DNA of 64,000 nucleotides from Anoplolepis gracilipes. Lineage: Eukaryota; Arthropoda; Insecta; Hymenoptera; Formicidae. Positions 23,250-33,454 of the stretch are shown here, in pieces. The notes beneath the pieces are model-generated. The model made no database searches, was not told the origin of the DNA, and saw nothing but the letters and a program-made list of their open reading frames with translations. The stretch spans positions 13,842,501-13,906,500 of the forward strand of contig NC_132976.1 of the NCBI RefSeq assembly GCF_047496725.1. Direction: 5' to 3'. How positions within the stretch are numbered: the stretch's first letter is position 1; the number at the start of each line of letters is the position of its first letter. The position numbers were made by a program, and so were the translations under genes.

Positions 23250-23946
23250 CTAGTTTTCTATATATGGCTTAAGCTTGTTTACGTGTAAGCGGGTGTTTTT
23301 CCTTCCTTTCTTTACCGTGTAGTTGATATTCGAATGTTTTTCGATTATTATGTACGGTCCGATCCATAGAGATTCGAGTTTTTTCGATCTTCCGCGTCGT
23401 AGCGTTTCATCGTAAATGAGTACTTTATCGCCGATTTTGAACTTTGTTTCTTTTGCGGTTCGATCGTAGTGTTCCTTCGATTTCAGTTTTTTCTCTGTGA
23501 GATTATCTTTTGCAACTTGATTCGTGGCGCGTAGTCTTTCTTTTAGCTCTTGCGCGTAATCGTCATAGTTGTATGTCGGTTGTGGTGGTTTCGTTAATGC
23601 TGTCGGTATTTTGGCTTGGTGTCCGTATACTAGCTCAAAGGGCGTGTATCCTGTAGCTGTATGTGGCGTAGTGTTGTAGGCGAACATCGCGAACGGAATC
23701 CATTCGTCCCAGTTAGTCTGATCATTATTAATATAATGTCGTAGATATTCTGTTAATGTTCTGTGCGATCGTTCTAACGCGCCGTTACTTTCAGGGTGAT
23801 ACGCGGTCGTCTGAATTTTATTTATTTTTAATAATTTACACGTATTTTTAAATATTTCGCTTAAAAAATTTGTGCCTTGATCGGTTAAAATTTTTTCCGG
23901 TATTCCGTATTCTAAAATTATCTTTGTGGTAAATTCTTTACTCACA
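23250..23946 (-). pseudogene. Gypsy-2 integrase, C-terminal half, inverted
   Basis: The minus-strand frame starts exactly at the element's right end (VSKEFTTK) and contains LTDQGTNFLS (second catalytic Asp) and ESNGALERSH (Glu), then the basic C-terminal domain ending KLKPYIEN. It is the direct continuation of the plus-strand integrase that stops at 21054. A leftward LINE ORF1 frame reads in phase into it, forming an accidental 332-codon fusion frame. No intact integrase is possible. Confidence 0.92.
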
Positions 23947-23950
23947 AACC

Positions 23951-24697
23951 TATTAAATTCCTTTCTACTAATGCCTTTAATTGCGAAATTATTCTTCCTC
24001 TCTTCTTTTTCTCTATCCATCATCCATCTTTTTATTTTACCTACCTCTCTTGTGCTTAATCTATCCTCACTCCTATCTGTGTGAATAGATTCCACTACAC
24101 TATCTTCACTCCTATACATAGTGCTTTTTAAACTTATGCTTGTTCCACTACCTTCTCTTTCTCTATCCCTCACTATATTATCTATTCCCTCTCTTAACTC
24201 TTTAATTTCATTCACTAGCTCCTCCATTTTCTCTTCACATATCCTCACTCTTATCTCCCAATTTCTTTCTTTCTTTTTCTAATCTTCTAAGAGCTCATCG
24301 TACTTCTTTCTTTCTTCTTTCTTTAATTACTAGTTACATTCTTAATATAATCCTTGCATTCTGTCTGAAACTCTATTAACCTGTCAACTCCTACAATACC
24401 CTCATACCTATATTTTTCTTCAATCATTTTTTCATTAAACGTTACCTTCTTCCTATCATTTTTATTTTTATTATTATTATTGTTTTTATCACTCTCTTTG
24501 CTACCTTTCTTTATCAACTTTATCGTAGTCTGATTCTCCTCTCTCTTTGCTACTCTAGTCAATCTTTTCTCTATTTTGATCGGTAAACCAGACCCCCTAC
24601 CCTTATCGACCGCCACCGCTGCCTTACCCGCTTTGCTCTTATCGTTCCCTCTCGACGCCATAACCTTTTCCTTTGTCCTACGCACTTCCACTTTCAC
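23951..24697 (-). pseudogene. LINE ORF1, N-terminal part
   Basis: The first block (24697-24323) is Lys-rich and basic. The second (24248-23951) has a coiled-coil-like KMEELVNEIKELREG segment and ends ERKNNFAIKGISRKEFNR, the junction motif before the RNA-binding domain in many LINE ORF1 proteins. A stop near 24323 separates the blocks. The frame resumes at 15689 on the far side of gypsy-2. Confidence 0.75.
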
Positions 24698-24903
24698 TTT
24701 CCTTACCTGATTCTACTCTACTACGTAGTCCCTAATTCTGCCTCCACTTACCCTTGCTTCTTTCCTTCTTCTCTATCTTCTCGCCTTAAATTATCCTATT
24801 CTATATCTTATTTATTGTAAATTATCGCTGAATATACGCAGTCGCTCAACACACGTCCGCACACACTCGCGCCCTCCAACTAAGTCCTATTTGGAATCTA
24901 ATA

Positions 24904-25680
24904 ATAAACCTTTTAAAGTATAGAAATATATATTCAGCGGAATATAGCCATGATTTTAGACAGAATTAATATTTGACATCGACATATTAGACATTTTATT
25001 AGGGATACAGTATATATTTCAAATATCGATATTTCAATAATAATTTTTCCGCACTAACAATCTTTTTATAAAACCGGTGGGTGCTGGGATGACTGCCACC
25101 CTTGGATGGCAGAGTCCGTACCGGTGAGATTTTTATAAAACATCCTGTTTGATACATATATACACATATATATTTGCTATATTGATATTTTTATTTGTGA
25201 CATGAAATATTAATATCGTATCGCTCATCTTTAACTCTTTCTTTGTTTGCAACTTGTATTAAATTTTTAATATAACAATTGTATTGTTAACCACTTTAGG
25301 TTTCGATTGCTTTATTGGTCCTTCATATCATATTCTTTTGTACTATATACATTTTGTGATTAATTAATATCTTTTGACATTATTAGGGCTTGAACATAAT
25401 AAAAGAATAAAGATTTAAATCTATATCTTATCATAGATTGAAAATTTATTAAAATTTAAAAATTGATGTTTAAGTAATCAAGAGAAAGTTATTATTATTT
25501 TTTTTATTCTGATTAATAATATTTCAATTATTTTTTACAATCTTAATTTACAATCTAAATTGTTTCAGTGCATAAACATAGACGTAAGTATTTTATATTT
25601 AACTCTTTATTCCTTTACTTTATTTTTTCTTCTTATTAGTATAATTTAGTGTCCTTATTGTTTTGTCCTTTGTTTTTACA
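24904..25680 (+). other. hAT-1 intron sequence, no gene
   Basis: AT-rich intron-like DNA between the LINE's flanking duplication and the exon at 25681. The only conspicuous content is a 56-bp GC-rich island at 25074-25129. Confidence 0.5.
25063..25140. other. 56-bp GC-rich structured island between direct repeats
   Basis: TTTTTATAAAA is repeated at 25063-25073 and 25130-25140. Between them lies a GC-rich segment that folds: TGCCA...TGGCA encloses CCCTTGGA, and ACCGG...CCGGT closes the outside. This looks like a tiny insertion with an 11-bp target duplication. Its identity is unknown. Confidence 0.45.
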
Positions 25681-26003
25681 GCTGGAGGTACACTAGCGTG
25701 CAATGTAACTAACTTAATTCTATACATATATGATTGCGAAAGACAATCTTCCTTTGCCATTAATAGACAACGAAGGATTTCAACAATTAATGATGACAGT
25801 CACTCCTTTGTACATACTACCAAGCAGAAAAACAATCACAAAGCTGTTGGATGCAAAATATGAATTTTTAAAAGACAAATTTGTTAAAAATATACAAAAA
25901 ACTGCGTCTTTTACACTAACATGTAACATTTGGAAAGATGTGTCCAACAAAAGTTATTTAATAATCGAAAATAATATCTATTTTAATTTTTCACCTAATA
26001 TAT
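25681..26003 (+). pseudogene. hAT-1 transposase, second exon
   Basis: After a TTTTTACAG acceptor the frame reads TLACNVTNLILY, then, after a 1-nt shift, MIAKDNLPLPLID, YILPSRKTITKLLDAKY and FTLTCNIWKD. This block is typical of hAT/ZBED transposases, which usually show a T-DIWT-like first catalytic Asp; here it reads CNIWKD and the Asp is replaced. The rest of the transposase is not found downstream, so the gene is truncated. Confidence 0.7.
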
Positions 26004-26337
26004 AATTACGCTAACTTAAATCACATTTCTTTTCTATCTTTTTATGTATTTTGTACAATAAAAAATCTGTATTCTCTTACAGAGAGTTATTAATATCAGT
26101 CTTCTCTTAGTAACATCACCAAGTCTTTGTTCATTCGCAGAGGATTCTAGACTGGAATTTATTAATTGCAATAATATTCTGTATTGCAACATCAGCATAC
26201 AGAATTTTATGGCCATTAGGAGTCAATATATTCTTTGGATAAACAACGAATTTTTTCTATATTTTTTATATTTCATAAATTAGTGTACAATAGGGTAAAT
26301 GATAAAAAAAGCGATAGAGTAAAAGTACACAAAATAA
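26004..26337. other. Unassigned AT-rich stretch
   Basis: No convincing gene. A TACAG/AG-like acceptor near 26081 precedes about 130 bp of open sequence that I cannot place. Confidence 0.3.
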
Positions 26338-26450
26338 ATGATGGAACCAAAGAACAAACAAATACTAGATCAAAAGAAGGTATAAAAAAAGAAAGCGAAA
26401 ATATTGTTTGGATATATTTTAAGAAAGAAGATGCTATTTCCTCGTTGTAC
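26338..26450 (+). pseudogene. Second BED-exon fragment, 5' part
   Basis: Closely similar to 10548-10660 (GTKEQTNTRSKEG ... VWIYFKKEDA). It breaks off at TTGTAC and resumes at 29685 after a 3.2-kb insertion. Confidence 0.75.
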
Positions 26451-28239
26451 ATCTTACGTCCAGACTCAGAAAAAGGATGAGGTAATGGAAGGACGGAACT
26501 TACCCTTGCCGAAACGCGTTAAAATCTTAAATGCTTTTGACTCGAACGAACTGTGCAAGGCCTGATCCGGTCAAAGACCTCGAGGGTCTCTTTTACTGGG
26601 TCAGTAGGCTGTTCGTTTGGTGGTCTCTTTTCGGTAAGGGAGTTTAATCCCTGTTACGCGAGACGGGACCTTGTGCGATCTGGGAGTTAGGGAAATATAT
26701 TTGAAAGGGTTAATAAATTTGATTAATAGATTAAAATTTTAATTTTATACATTTATTAATAGAAAATGAAAAAATATATATAAGATTTAAAAAATTATTA
26801 ACATTATAATTAGACGGTTAATCTAACTTATGAATGAGCTGACAGTGTGTGTGTGTGTATGTGTGTGTGTGTGTGTGTGTTGTAAGTGTGTGTGTTGTGA
26901 GTGTGTGGGAGTTTACGGGTGTTACATAAATTCGGAAGGTCGTCAGTCAGATAATTTGGAGGTGGACTAAGAGGGACTTATCACTTGACTGGTATTTATA
27001 CAATAATTCTTAAAATTTTAAAGGAAAGGGCAAGGAAGAAATTATAATTCTTGAAAATTAATCGTGGAAAGAGGAAATTTCCTCCAGAGGAGCTCTATTG
27101 GAATGGCGAGAGGATATCTATAACCAGGGAGGAACCACGGGATAACGGATCCACCAGGGTTGGATATAAGGACGGAGTAAAGAGTTTCTAAGTCAACAGG
27201 GCCAGATTGTATACGAGCCGTCTGGAAGGGGATGTCGAAACTCTGGGAGGTTATTGAGTAGATATTGGAGAGGATCTAGAGGAAGGGGACGAGAAGCTTC
27301 TCGATGTTCGGAATTATCGGGTTGTTCCTTTTCGGTGGAACTTGCGTTTTCCTTCTCTAGGTTGACGACGACCTCGGCGACTTCACAAAGGGTCTCCCAA
27401 ATTTTATCTGACTCTCCTTGAGAGTCAGGTAAATTTTGAGGGGAAGATGGGGGTGAATCTCAAGATGATGGTAAAAGCTGATGAGGGTGAAGGGGGTTCA
27501 GAGGTAGAGGGAGTTGGAAGGAGCCGGTAAATCGAAAAGAGATGGGAAGGGATGTACGTGAAAGGATAATACTATGGGATGTGAAGGGGGAGGGAGATCG
27601 ACAGAGGTGCGAAGAGAAGGGTCAGGTGAGCGGAACGGTTCCGGTTCTCTTAAAGGAGGAGGAATATTTATTGAAATAGGAGGGGAAGTGTCAGTGTTAG
27701 TTTGTGGGTTTGTTTGCTTAGCTATAAGTAAATTAAATAACTCTACATTAATTCTTGAAAATCTACAATGAAATTTTTATCTGCTAAGGCCCTAGCCGCG
27801 ACTCTGACTGTACGATGGCTACGGCGCCGTTTGTTTACTCTGGCGCCCGACTTAATTCTCTTGAGAGTGGCAGGATCCACTAAGAACCTCCACGAGGAAA
27901 CGTTAATATCTTTTTTTATATGGGGAAACAGTTCTTAGTTAATTTGTAACGGTGCATCTTTCCCGACATCTCAGACAAGCTCATCGGTTCCAGGATTCAG
28001 AAGAGGAAGACTCCAATTGACGAGAACGTGGTTGACAGTAACAAGCGTTTATTAAGCGTAGTATTTACAGGTGTTTGGAGTCGTGTGCTATTTACAAGTG
28101 TGATTGCGTGCGTGTGGTGTGGGTGTGTGTGTGCGTGTGTGCGTGTGCGTGTACGTGTGCGTGTGCGTGTGTGTGTGTGTGTGCGCGCGTGGGATGTGTG
28201 AGCGCAAACGGGCGTGTACGGCAAGCCGTACGGGTGCAA

Positions 28240-28500
28240 GCGATTAGCGGTGTAAGCGAGTCGCGGTATGGCTATTTACAGGCGTAAGCGGTGCGCATTA
28301 CAAGCAGGTGGCAGGTGTTTACAAACTAAGGCGGCGCGGGTTGCGAACGGTTCACGTTACAAGCAGGTCGCGGATGCTACAGGCTAAGGCGGCGCGGTTT
28401 GCGAGCGGTTCGCTTTACAAGTGGTTCGTAGTACGGCTATTTACAAGCGGTGCGGTGCGGGTTGCGAGCGGTTCGCCTTACAAGCAGGTCGCTGCGTGAC
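28240..28500. repeat. GC-rich imperfect repeats
   Basis: Three or four diverged units built on GCGGGTTGCGAGCGGTTCGC and TTACAAGCAGGTCGC. They lie inside the 3.2-kb insertion. Confidence 0.65.
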
Positions 28501-28504
28501 GGTC

Positions 28505-28795
28505 GAGCGCGTTTCGTTGCGGTCGCCGGGCACACCCGGCAGAAGGAGAGAACACCCTCCTTCCGGATCGCGTGGTCGAGAGTGGAGTCAGTCACCGGGA
28601 ACACCCGGCAAGAAAAAAGAATACCCTTCTCCCGGATCGACGGTTAGTCGGGAGCGCGGCCGCCGGGAACACCCGGCAGAAGGAAAGAACACCCTTTTTC
28701 CGGGTCGCGTGGTCGAGAATGGAGTCGGTCACCGAGAACACCCAGCAGGAGAAGAGAACACTTTTCTCCCGGAACTCGAGGAGAGGCTTGAATCT
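28505..28795. repeat. Tandem units with CCGGG-AACA-CCCGG hairpin
   Basis: About four units of 65-85 bp, each carrying CCGGGAACACCCGGCAGAAG-like sequence and then GGTCGCGTGGTCGAGA-like sequence. Each unit contains a short GC hairpin. Confidence 0.75.
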
Positions 28796-29687
28796 AGCAG
28801 CTGGCTTCGCTTCGGAGCTTAACTCTGAAGCTCTTGAACTTTTAATTTGCACGCAATCACTTCACAAAGAGTCTGGGTTAATTATGAGCCAAAACACACG
28901 TCGCGGATTTGAAAGTATTAATATTCGAAAGTGTTAACACCCGAAGAATTAATAGCTGAGATGGAGTATCAATTCCGTGTCTCGAAGCCGAAGTCAAAGA
29001 AAAGTAACAGTTACTATGCACGAGAGGTCGAACCGTAGTAGTGATGTCGCGGCGCATTACTCTTCGCATTAAATACTAGAATTTGTACCTCTTCTTCATT
29101 GGACAATTGGACGAATTAGATTTTCAATTAACGCCCCCATACGTTTAGAGGGGTATTTCTTTCGACTTCGAGTCTCAAAAAGTTCTTCTCTATTAGTTTA
29201 AGAAATTTTTCCGTTTGGCCAATAAGGAATTTGGTACCGTCAGAGTCGTTTATCGCTATTTAGAAATTTATTATAAACAATTGTCACTTTAGGTGGTCCG
29301 ACAGGCGAGCTTTCTTATAAAATGCTTCTTAAATTTTCGTCGCCGTTTCGAATTTACGATTGCAGTTCTAAGCAACTGCTTCGAGTTACGGTGACTCTGT
29401 TTTATTTAAAATTCCTTTAATATTTAGAGAGCCGTTCTAGTGTTTATGCTCGATTCAATTTCTAAGATTTCTTTAGTTATCTTATTTAGAGTTGGTCTCG
29501 CCTTACGGAGGTTTGCTCGTGGAAAAATTTTATTGTCCACGTAACGTAAAATTCGTGGAGTGTGATTAAAGTGACAACTCTCACGGTTTGATATTCACCG
29601 TAGAGCGTTCTCAGAATCACTATCTCTAAATGTTTATGCATTCCTTTAGAAAAGAAAGAATCGTGAAGTCTACAGGACGTAACATAC

Positions 29688-29820
29688 GTACGCACAAAAG
29701 TTTTAAAGAGTGCTGGTATATAATACCACCAATTTGATGCGGCATTTGAAAAGAAAATATCCAGTGCATCTAGAATCTAACTCAATATCAAAGCGCCAAA
29801 AAATAAGTGTTTCGACAAAG
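29688..29820 (+). pseudogene. Second BED-exon fragment, 3' part
   Basis: It continues the fragment at 26338-26450: TTTTAAAGAGTGCTGGT, then NLMRHLKRKYP-like residues and the KRQKISVS tail, as in hAT-1. The final BED His is altered (KRKYP against KRKHP). Confidence 0.75.
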
Positions 29821-30228
29821 TAAAAAGGAACCAGAACCATCAAGTTCAGCATTCACAGTTTCAATGACATCAACTCCTGATGCCGAAACTTTTGAATCAG
29901 AAGATTCAGCTTTTAAATGATCCCACCGGGCCATTCTTCTCTTCATTGAGGAATATCGGAAGCGAGAGGAAGATGTTACATTAGGTAAGAAAATGATTGT
30001 TATTTATTATAATGATTTGAATTTGTGCATGACCTTTCTCACAGATTAATTGTTTTTTTACAGACAAAATGTTGCAAAAGCGAATATGGAACTTAATAAG
30101 TAGTGACCTTTGTAACCATGGACACAATGTTACTGGTCCACGGTGCCAAAGTAAATTCAATGGCATGAAGAGAATATTCAAATCCATCAAAAACTATAAT
30201 TGTAAATCAGGCACTAATCCAACAAGAT
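29821..30228 (+). pseudogene. Myb/SANT-like domain fragment, two exons
   Basis: An acidic/Ser-rich stretch (DAETFESEDSAF) leads, after a stop, to AILLFIEEYRKREEDV and a donor at 29985. The second exon, from 30064, reads LQKRIWNLISS, then GPRCQSKFNGMKRIFKSIKN and ends at a stop near 30228. The W...C-SKF-GMKR-YK pattern fits the Myb/SANT-like proteins that accompany PIF/Harbinger transposons and their domesticated relatives. Truncated and stop-bearing. Confidence 0.6.
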
Positions 30229-30239
30229 GATATATATCC

Positions 30240-31067
30240 TGATATATTTTTTGATACATACGAATAATAAAGAAAACTAATTAAAGTACAATTTCATTTC
30301 AATCAAATAAATGTCTTAACTAAAGTACAAATCAAAAAATATAAAATTAGCATATTATATAATTTTATACATACCTGGAAGGGATTGATAGCGAAATCCT
30401 CCAGATAAATGAAACCGAACAACAAACACAGTTGCATAATCTTAAGAGACAAACAAATGGTGCAAAATAGAAATCTCCAAGTTTTCTAAGAGGCCGTACC
30501 AGGCTCATCAGCAATAATCAAAAATAAGGCAAAGAAGGATCTCGTCAAACGACAGTTTTACACGTCGAAATCTCAAAAGTACTCCCGCCAGAGTGAATAT
30601 ATAGGGTGTGGCAGAACAACCTTCCGTCCGTAAAATGATATACTCCCGACACAATTCTAAGACAATTTTTCCTTTACCAAAATTTGATTTAAAGCGTAGT
30701 TTTTGAGTTATAAGCGAAAATAGTTAGCAAATCACGCATCGAGTATAGAAGGCAGCCAGGAGCGGCGCGGCGCACCACGAGCGCGGACGCAGCTGACCGT
30801 CCGACGAGTGATTACCGCCGCATGAGTCGCTAACTATTTTATCTTATAACATAAAATTATGCTTTAAATAAAATTTTTGTAAAGAAGAAAATGTCTTACA
30901 ATTACGTCAGGAATAAGTGTTCCTTAAAATAACGTCGGACGCTGCGATTAGCTGATTGCTACACGCGATGTGTGTATAGCTGAGTGTGTGCGTAAAAGAA
31001 AGGGACTAAAAATTTGCTGACAGATTTTAAAACAAAATTAAATTTTTATAATTATATAGCATTTTAA

Positions 31068-31108
<41 letters not shown>

Positions 31109-31188
31109 TATAAAGAGCAATAGTTATAGTGTCAAGCATCTTAAAATCTTACGTTATGTAAAATTATTATCTTAAAGTTATTATAAGT
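30240..31188. other. Spacer with a decayed palindromic element
   Basis: No gene. Between about 30650 and 30905 two arms pair imperfectly (…GAGTTATAAGCGAAAATAGTT… with …AACTATTTTATCTTATAACA…) around a GC-rich centre, as in a foldback MITE. A (TA)n run lies at 31069-31111. Confidence 0.5.
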
Positions 31189-31485
31189 CTATGTTCTGGA
31201 ACAAGAGGCACGTGTACTTGCTTTTTTTAATTTTGACGTTGTTAATTCTACAAGTTTTTTAAAATGAGGAAGTGTCATTCTAGTGTAGCGATAAAATAGT
31301 TCTGTATCATTTTTAAGTTCTTGAAATAAATTTTCATAGTCTCCATATCGAACTCTCATTTGGTTGATCGGTCTAGTATGCCATCGCCTATGCAACCATC
31401 TGATTTGTCTTTTTCTACGTTTTAGTAAAATATATAAAGACATGCAATAACTCGCAATAATACGAAAATGACTTGCATTTCTCAT
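31189..31485 (-). pseudogene. PIF/Harbinger transposase N-terminal fragment
   Basis: The 98-codon minus frame contains RRWHTRPINQMR, then GDYENLFQELKND and FYRYTRMTLPHFKKLVEL. This is the conserved N-terminal region of PIF/Harbinger transposases ahead of the DDE domain. Nothing downstream matches the catalytic core, so the copy is truncated. Confidence 0.8.
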
Positions 31486-31694
31486 TTTGTTTTTAATCTA
31501 AAGTATTTACCTGAAATTATTGTTTTATATCAAATTAATAATAATTAACAAATTAATAATTTCATAAATTATTTGAACAAAAAGTTATTGACATAAATGC
31601 TAGTTAACCTAAAATTATACTATTACTTTGTAATTTAACTACATATTTTTGAATACAAAAATATAGTTAGTTTTGGATAGTTTTTTATAATATA

Positions 31695-32272
31695 CAGGGT
31701 GGACCATTTTAATTCATCCAGTCAAATATCTCGAAAACCAAGCCCGGGAGAGAAAAATGTTTCAGACAAAAGTTGTATGGTTGGCCATACAAAGAAAACA
31801 CATAATTATGTTAAAATAAAAATCTGAATTTGCAACTAACAGTTACACATTCTTATTTTAACATAATTATGTGTTTTCTTTACACCAATTGATTCGTCTC
31901 ATTATTCTGTGCATTAAAGTATTAGAGTAAGATAATCAAAAAATGAATATTTTACGAGATATCTTGTATTTTATGTCAAAATACTGCAACTTTAAAACCT
32001 TATAACTCAAAGAATACTTAATGAAAAATACTTTGTCATAAATGTTTTGGAAAGCTCTCGAGATGAGCTACAAGAATATGTAAAAATATATAGGGTGTTC
32101 CATTTAAAAAACTTGAAGTGACCTTCACGTGACCTTCAAATGACTTTTCAAGGTCAAACCAATGGTACGATCTTATGGCCCCCTCGAAACCATATAACTT
32201 TTGTCTGAAACATTTTTCTCTCCCGAGCTTGGTTTTCGAGATATTCGACTGGATGAATTAAAATGGTCCACC

Positions 32273-32275
<3 letters not shown>
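31695..32275. mobile_element. Foldback element, copy 1
   Basis: The ends are CAGGGTGGACCATTTTAAT and its complement, next to TA-rich sequence. The right arm is long; the left is internally deleted. It belongs to the same family as 35587-36218 and 48680-49555. No coding capacity. Confidence 0.85.

Positions 32276-32330
<55 letters not shown>
32276..32330. repeat. (TA)n microsatellite
   Basis: A pure TA run of about 54 bp abutting the foldback element. Confidence 0.95.
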
Positions 32331-32333
<3 letters not shown>

Positions 32334-32623
32334 GTCAGTTGATTGGTACACGTATACATATCACTTAATAAAGTATAAAACATTGCGTATAATCTTATTT
32401 TTCATTTTGGTAACATTTATTGAAGTAATATACACATATATATTTTATTAAAATACTTTTTTATTGAAATTATTAAAACATTAAAGTGAAATGAAATATG
32501 CATTTTAATTCTATATATACGTATATATTACTTTATAATATATCCTAAAATGGAAAAAGATTACGCAGTTAATAATATCTAATAAAACATATTAATAAAT
32601 CTATTATATGTTTCGTACTTTTG

Positions 32624-33451
32624 GGTGCGTTCTTTAATGCAGTAGTTAGCGCATCCACTGCGTCTCACATCTGCTAGTTACGTGACGTAATATCCCGAAC
32701 GGATTTCTGCGCAAACAGCTGCTTGAATTGTATTGGATCGTATCTACCAATAGAACATTGAAAACAGTAAACATATTTAATTGTTTTTTAAAGCATTATT
32801 TCGCTCTAGCAAAAGTATATTTTATTTAAAAAGATGAATATAGTTTTGAATAATGCTATTTGTGGTGCAATAGACTTTATTAATAGCGATAGCTCATCAG
32901 ATTCTGATTTATTGTCAGATAGTTCCGATGAAGAGCTGTTACTATTAGATGATACGGTAATATTATTTTTTTATTAGTTTAATAATTAATATTTTAGAAT
33001 TTTTAATAAATTATACTAATGTATGTCAAAAAAGTTTTAAGTTTGATTTAATGTGTATGTGTGTATGTGTGTGTGCATTATGTATGTATATATATATATA
33101 TACATTACATCAATTTTTTGTTTACGAACGTATAAAAATATTAAAGGTTAACAACTACTGTAATACAATTATACATTCTTCTTTACCCTCCTGAGTCTTA
33201 ACTTTATTAAAAAAACTTATTTTTAAATAATTTTTAATACACGCTTAGACTATCTTTTTATTTGTTAGGCGACAGTTTTGCGTTCGTTTACGCAGTATTG
33301 TGAGCAGAGCATCCAGAGCAGAACCTCTGAGGTGACTGCGCAGATGGGATGTATCTCTGCGTAAATGAATGGAAGATTGCGCTGCAGTCGCTTTTGCAGA
33401 TGGAGTAAACGAACGACCATCTACAGCAGACCTGCATTAAAGAACGCACCC
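32624..33451 (+). mobile_element. Harbinger-type non-autonomous element, 828 bp
   Basis: Inverted ends GGGTGCGTTCTTTAATGCAG and its complement, flanked by TTT on both sides. The interior keeps an ATG exon at 32834-32956 (47-codon open frame) with an acidic Ser/Asp run and a donor at 32957, like the short 5' exon of some PIF/Harbinger genes. The remainder of the gene is missing. Confidence 0.75.
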
Positions 33452-33454
33452 TTT

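Larger units (their letters stand above)
15694..23946 (+). mobile_element. Gypsy-2: env-carrying gypsy with inverted 3' half
   Basis: One LTR, a primer-binding site, gag, protease, RT, RNase H and the first part of integrase read on the plus strand to 21054. From 21076 to 23946 the rest (integrase end, antisense frame, env) is inverted, and env is cut before its membrane anchor. The 3' LTR is missing. The whole is bounded by TG at 15694 and CA at 23945-23946, with AACC on both sides (15690-15693 and 23947-23950), inside LINE ORF1. So a rearranged molecule seems to have been integrated as such, or the inversion happened later with the duplication fortuitous. Confidence 0.85.
11443..24892 (-). 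mobile_element. Full-length APE-type LINE, split by gypsy-2
   Basis: An 11-bp duplication, GGAATCTAATA, flanks it at 11432-11442 and 24893-24903. Subtracting gypsy-2 and its 4-bp duplication leaves about 5.2 kb: a GC-rich 5' end starting AAATAGGACTTAGTTGG on the minus strand, ORF1, ORF2 (AP endonuclease and reverse transcriptase) and a 3' end with AATAAA near 11449. Clade is not assigned. ORF1 continues in phase across the gypsy insertion (KEFNR to LIKKD), confirming nesting. Stops and shifts in ORF2 show it is dead. Confidence 0.88.
26451..29684. mobile_element. Unclassified 3.2-kb insertion in a BED exon
   Basis: The flanks 26448-26450 and 29685-29687 both read TAC, and the BED exon continues across. 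The ends are inverted over about 13 bp: TTACGTCC-AGACT on the left and TTACGTCC-TGTAGACT on the complement of the right. The interior has purine-rich tracts, (GT)n near 26847-26900 and 28096-28185, and tandem GC-rich repeats at 28.24-28.80 kb. No transposase is recognised, so this is probably a non-autonomous DNA transposon. Confidence 0.55.

Noticed and set aside
23250..24248. A 332-codon fusion of LINE ORF1 and integrase
   Set aside because: An accidental in-phase read through the gypsy-2 insertion boundary; the AACC duplication marks the join.
28075..28287. Val/Cys-rich ORF in the GT-rich tract
   Set aside because: Simple (GT)n sequence open by composition; no domain.
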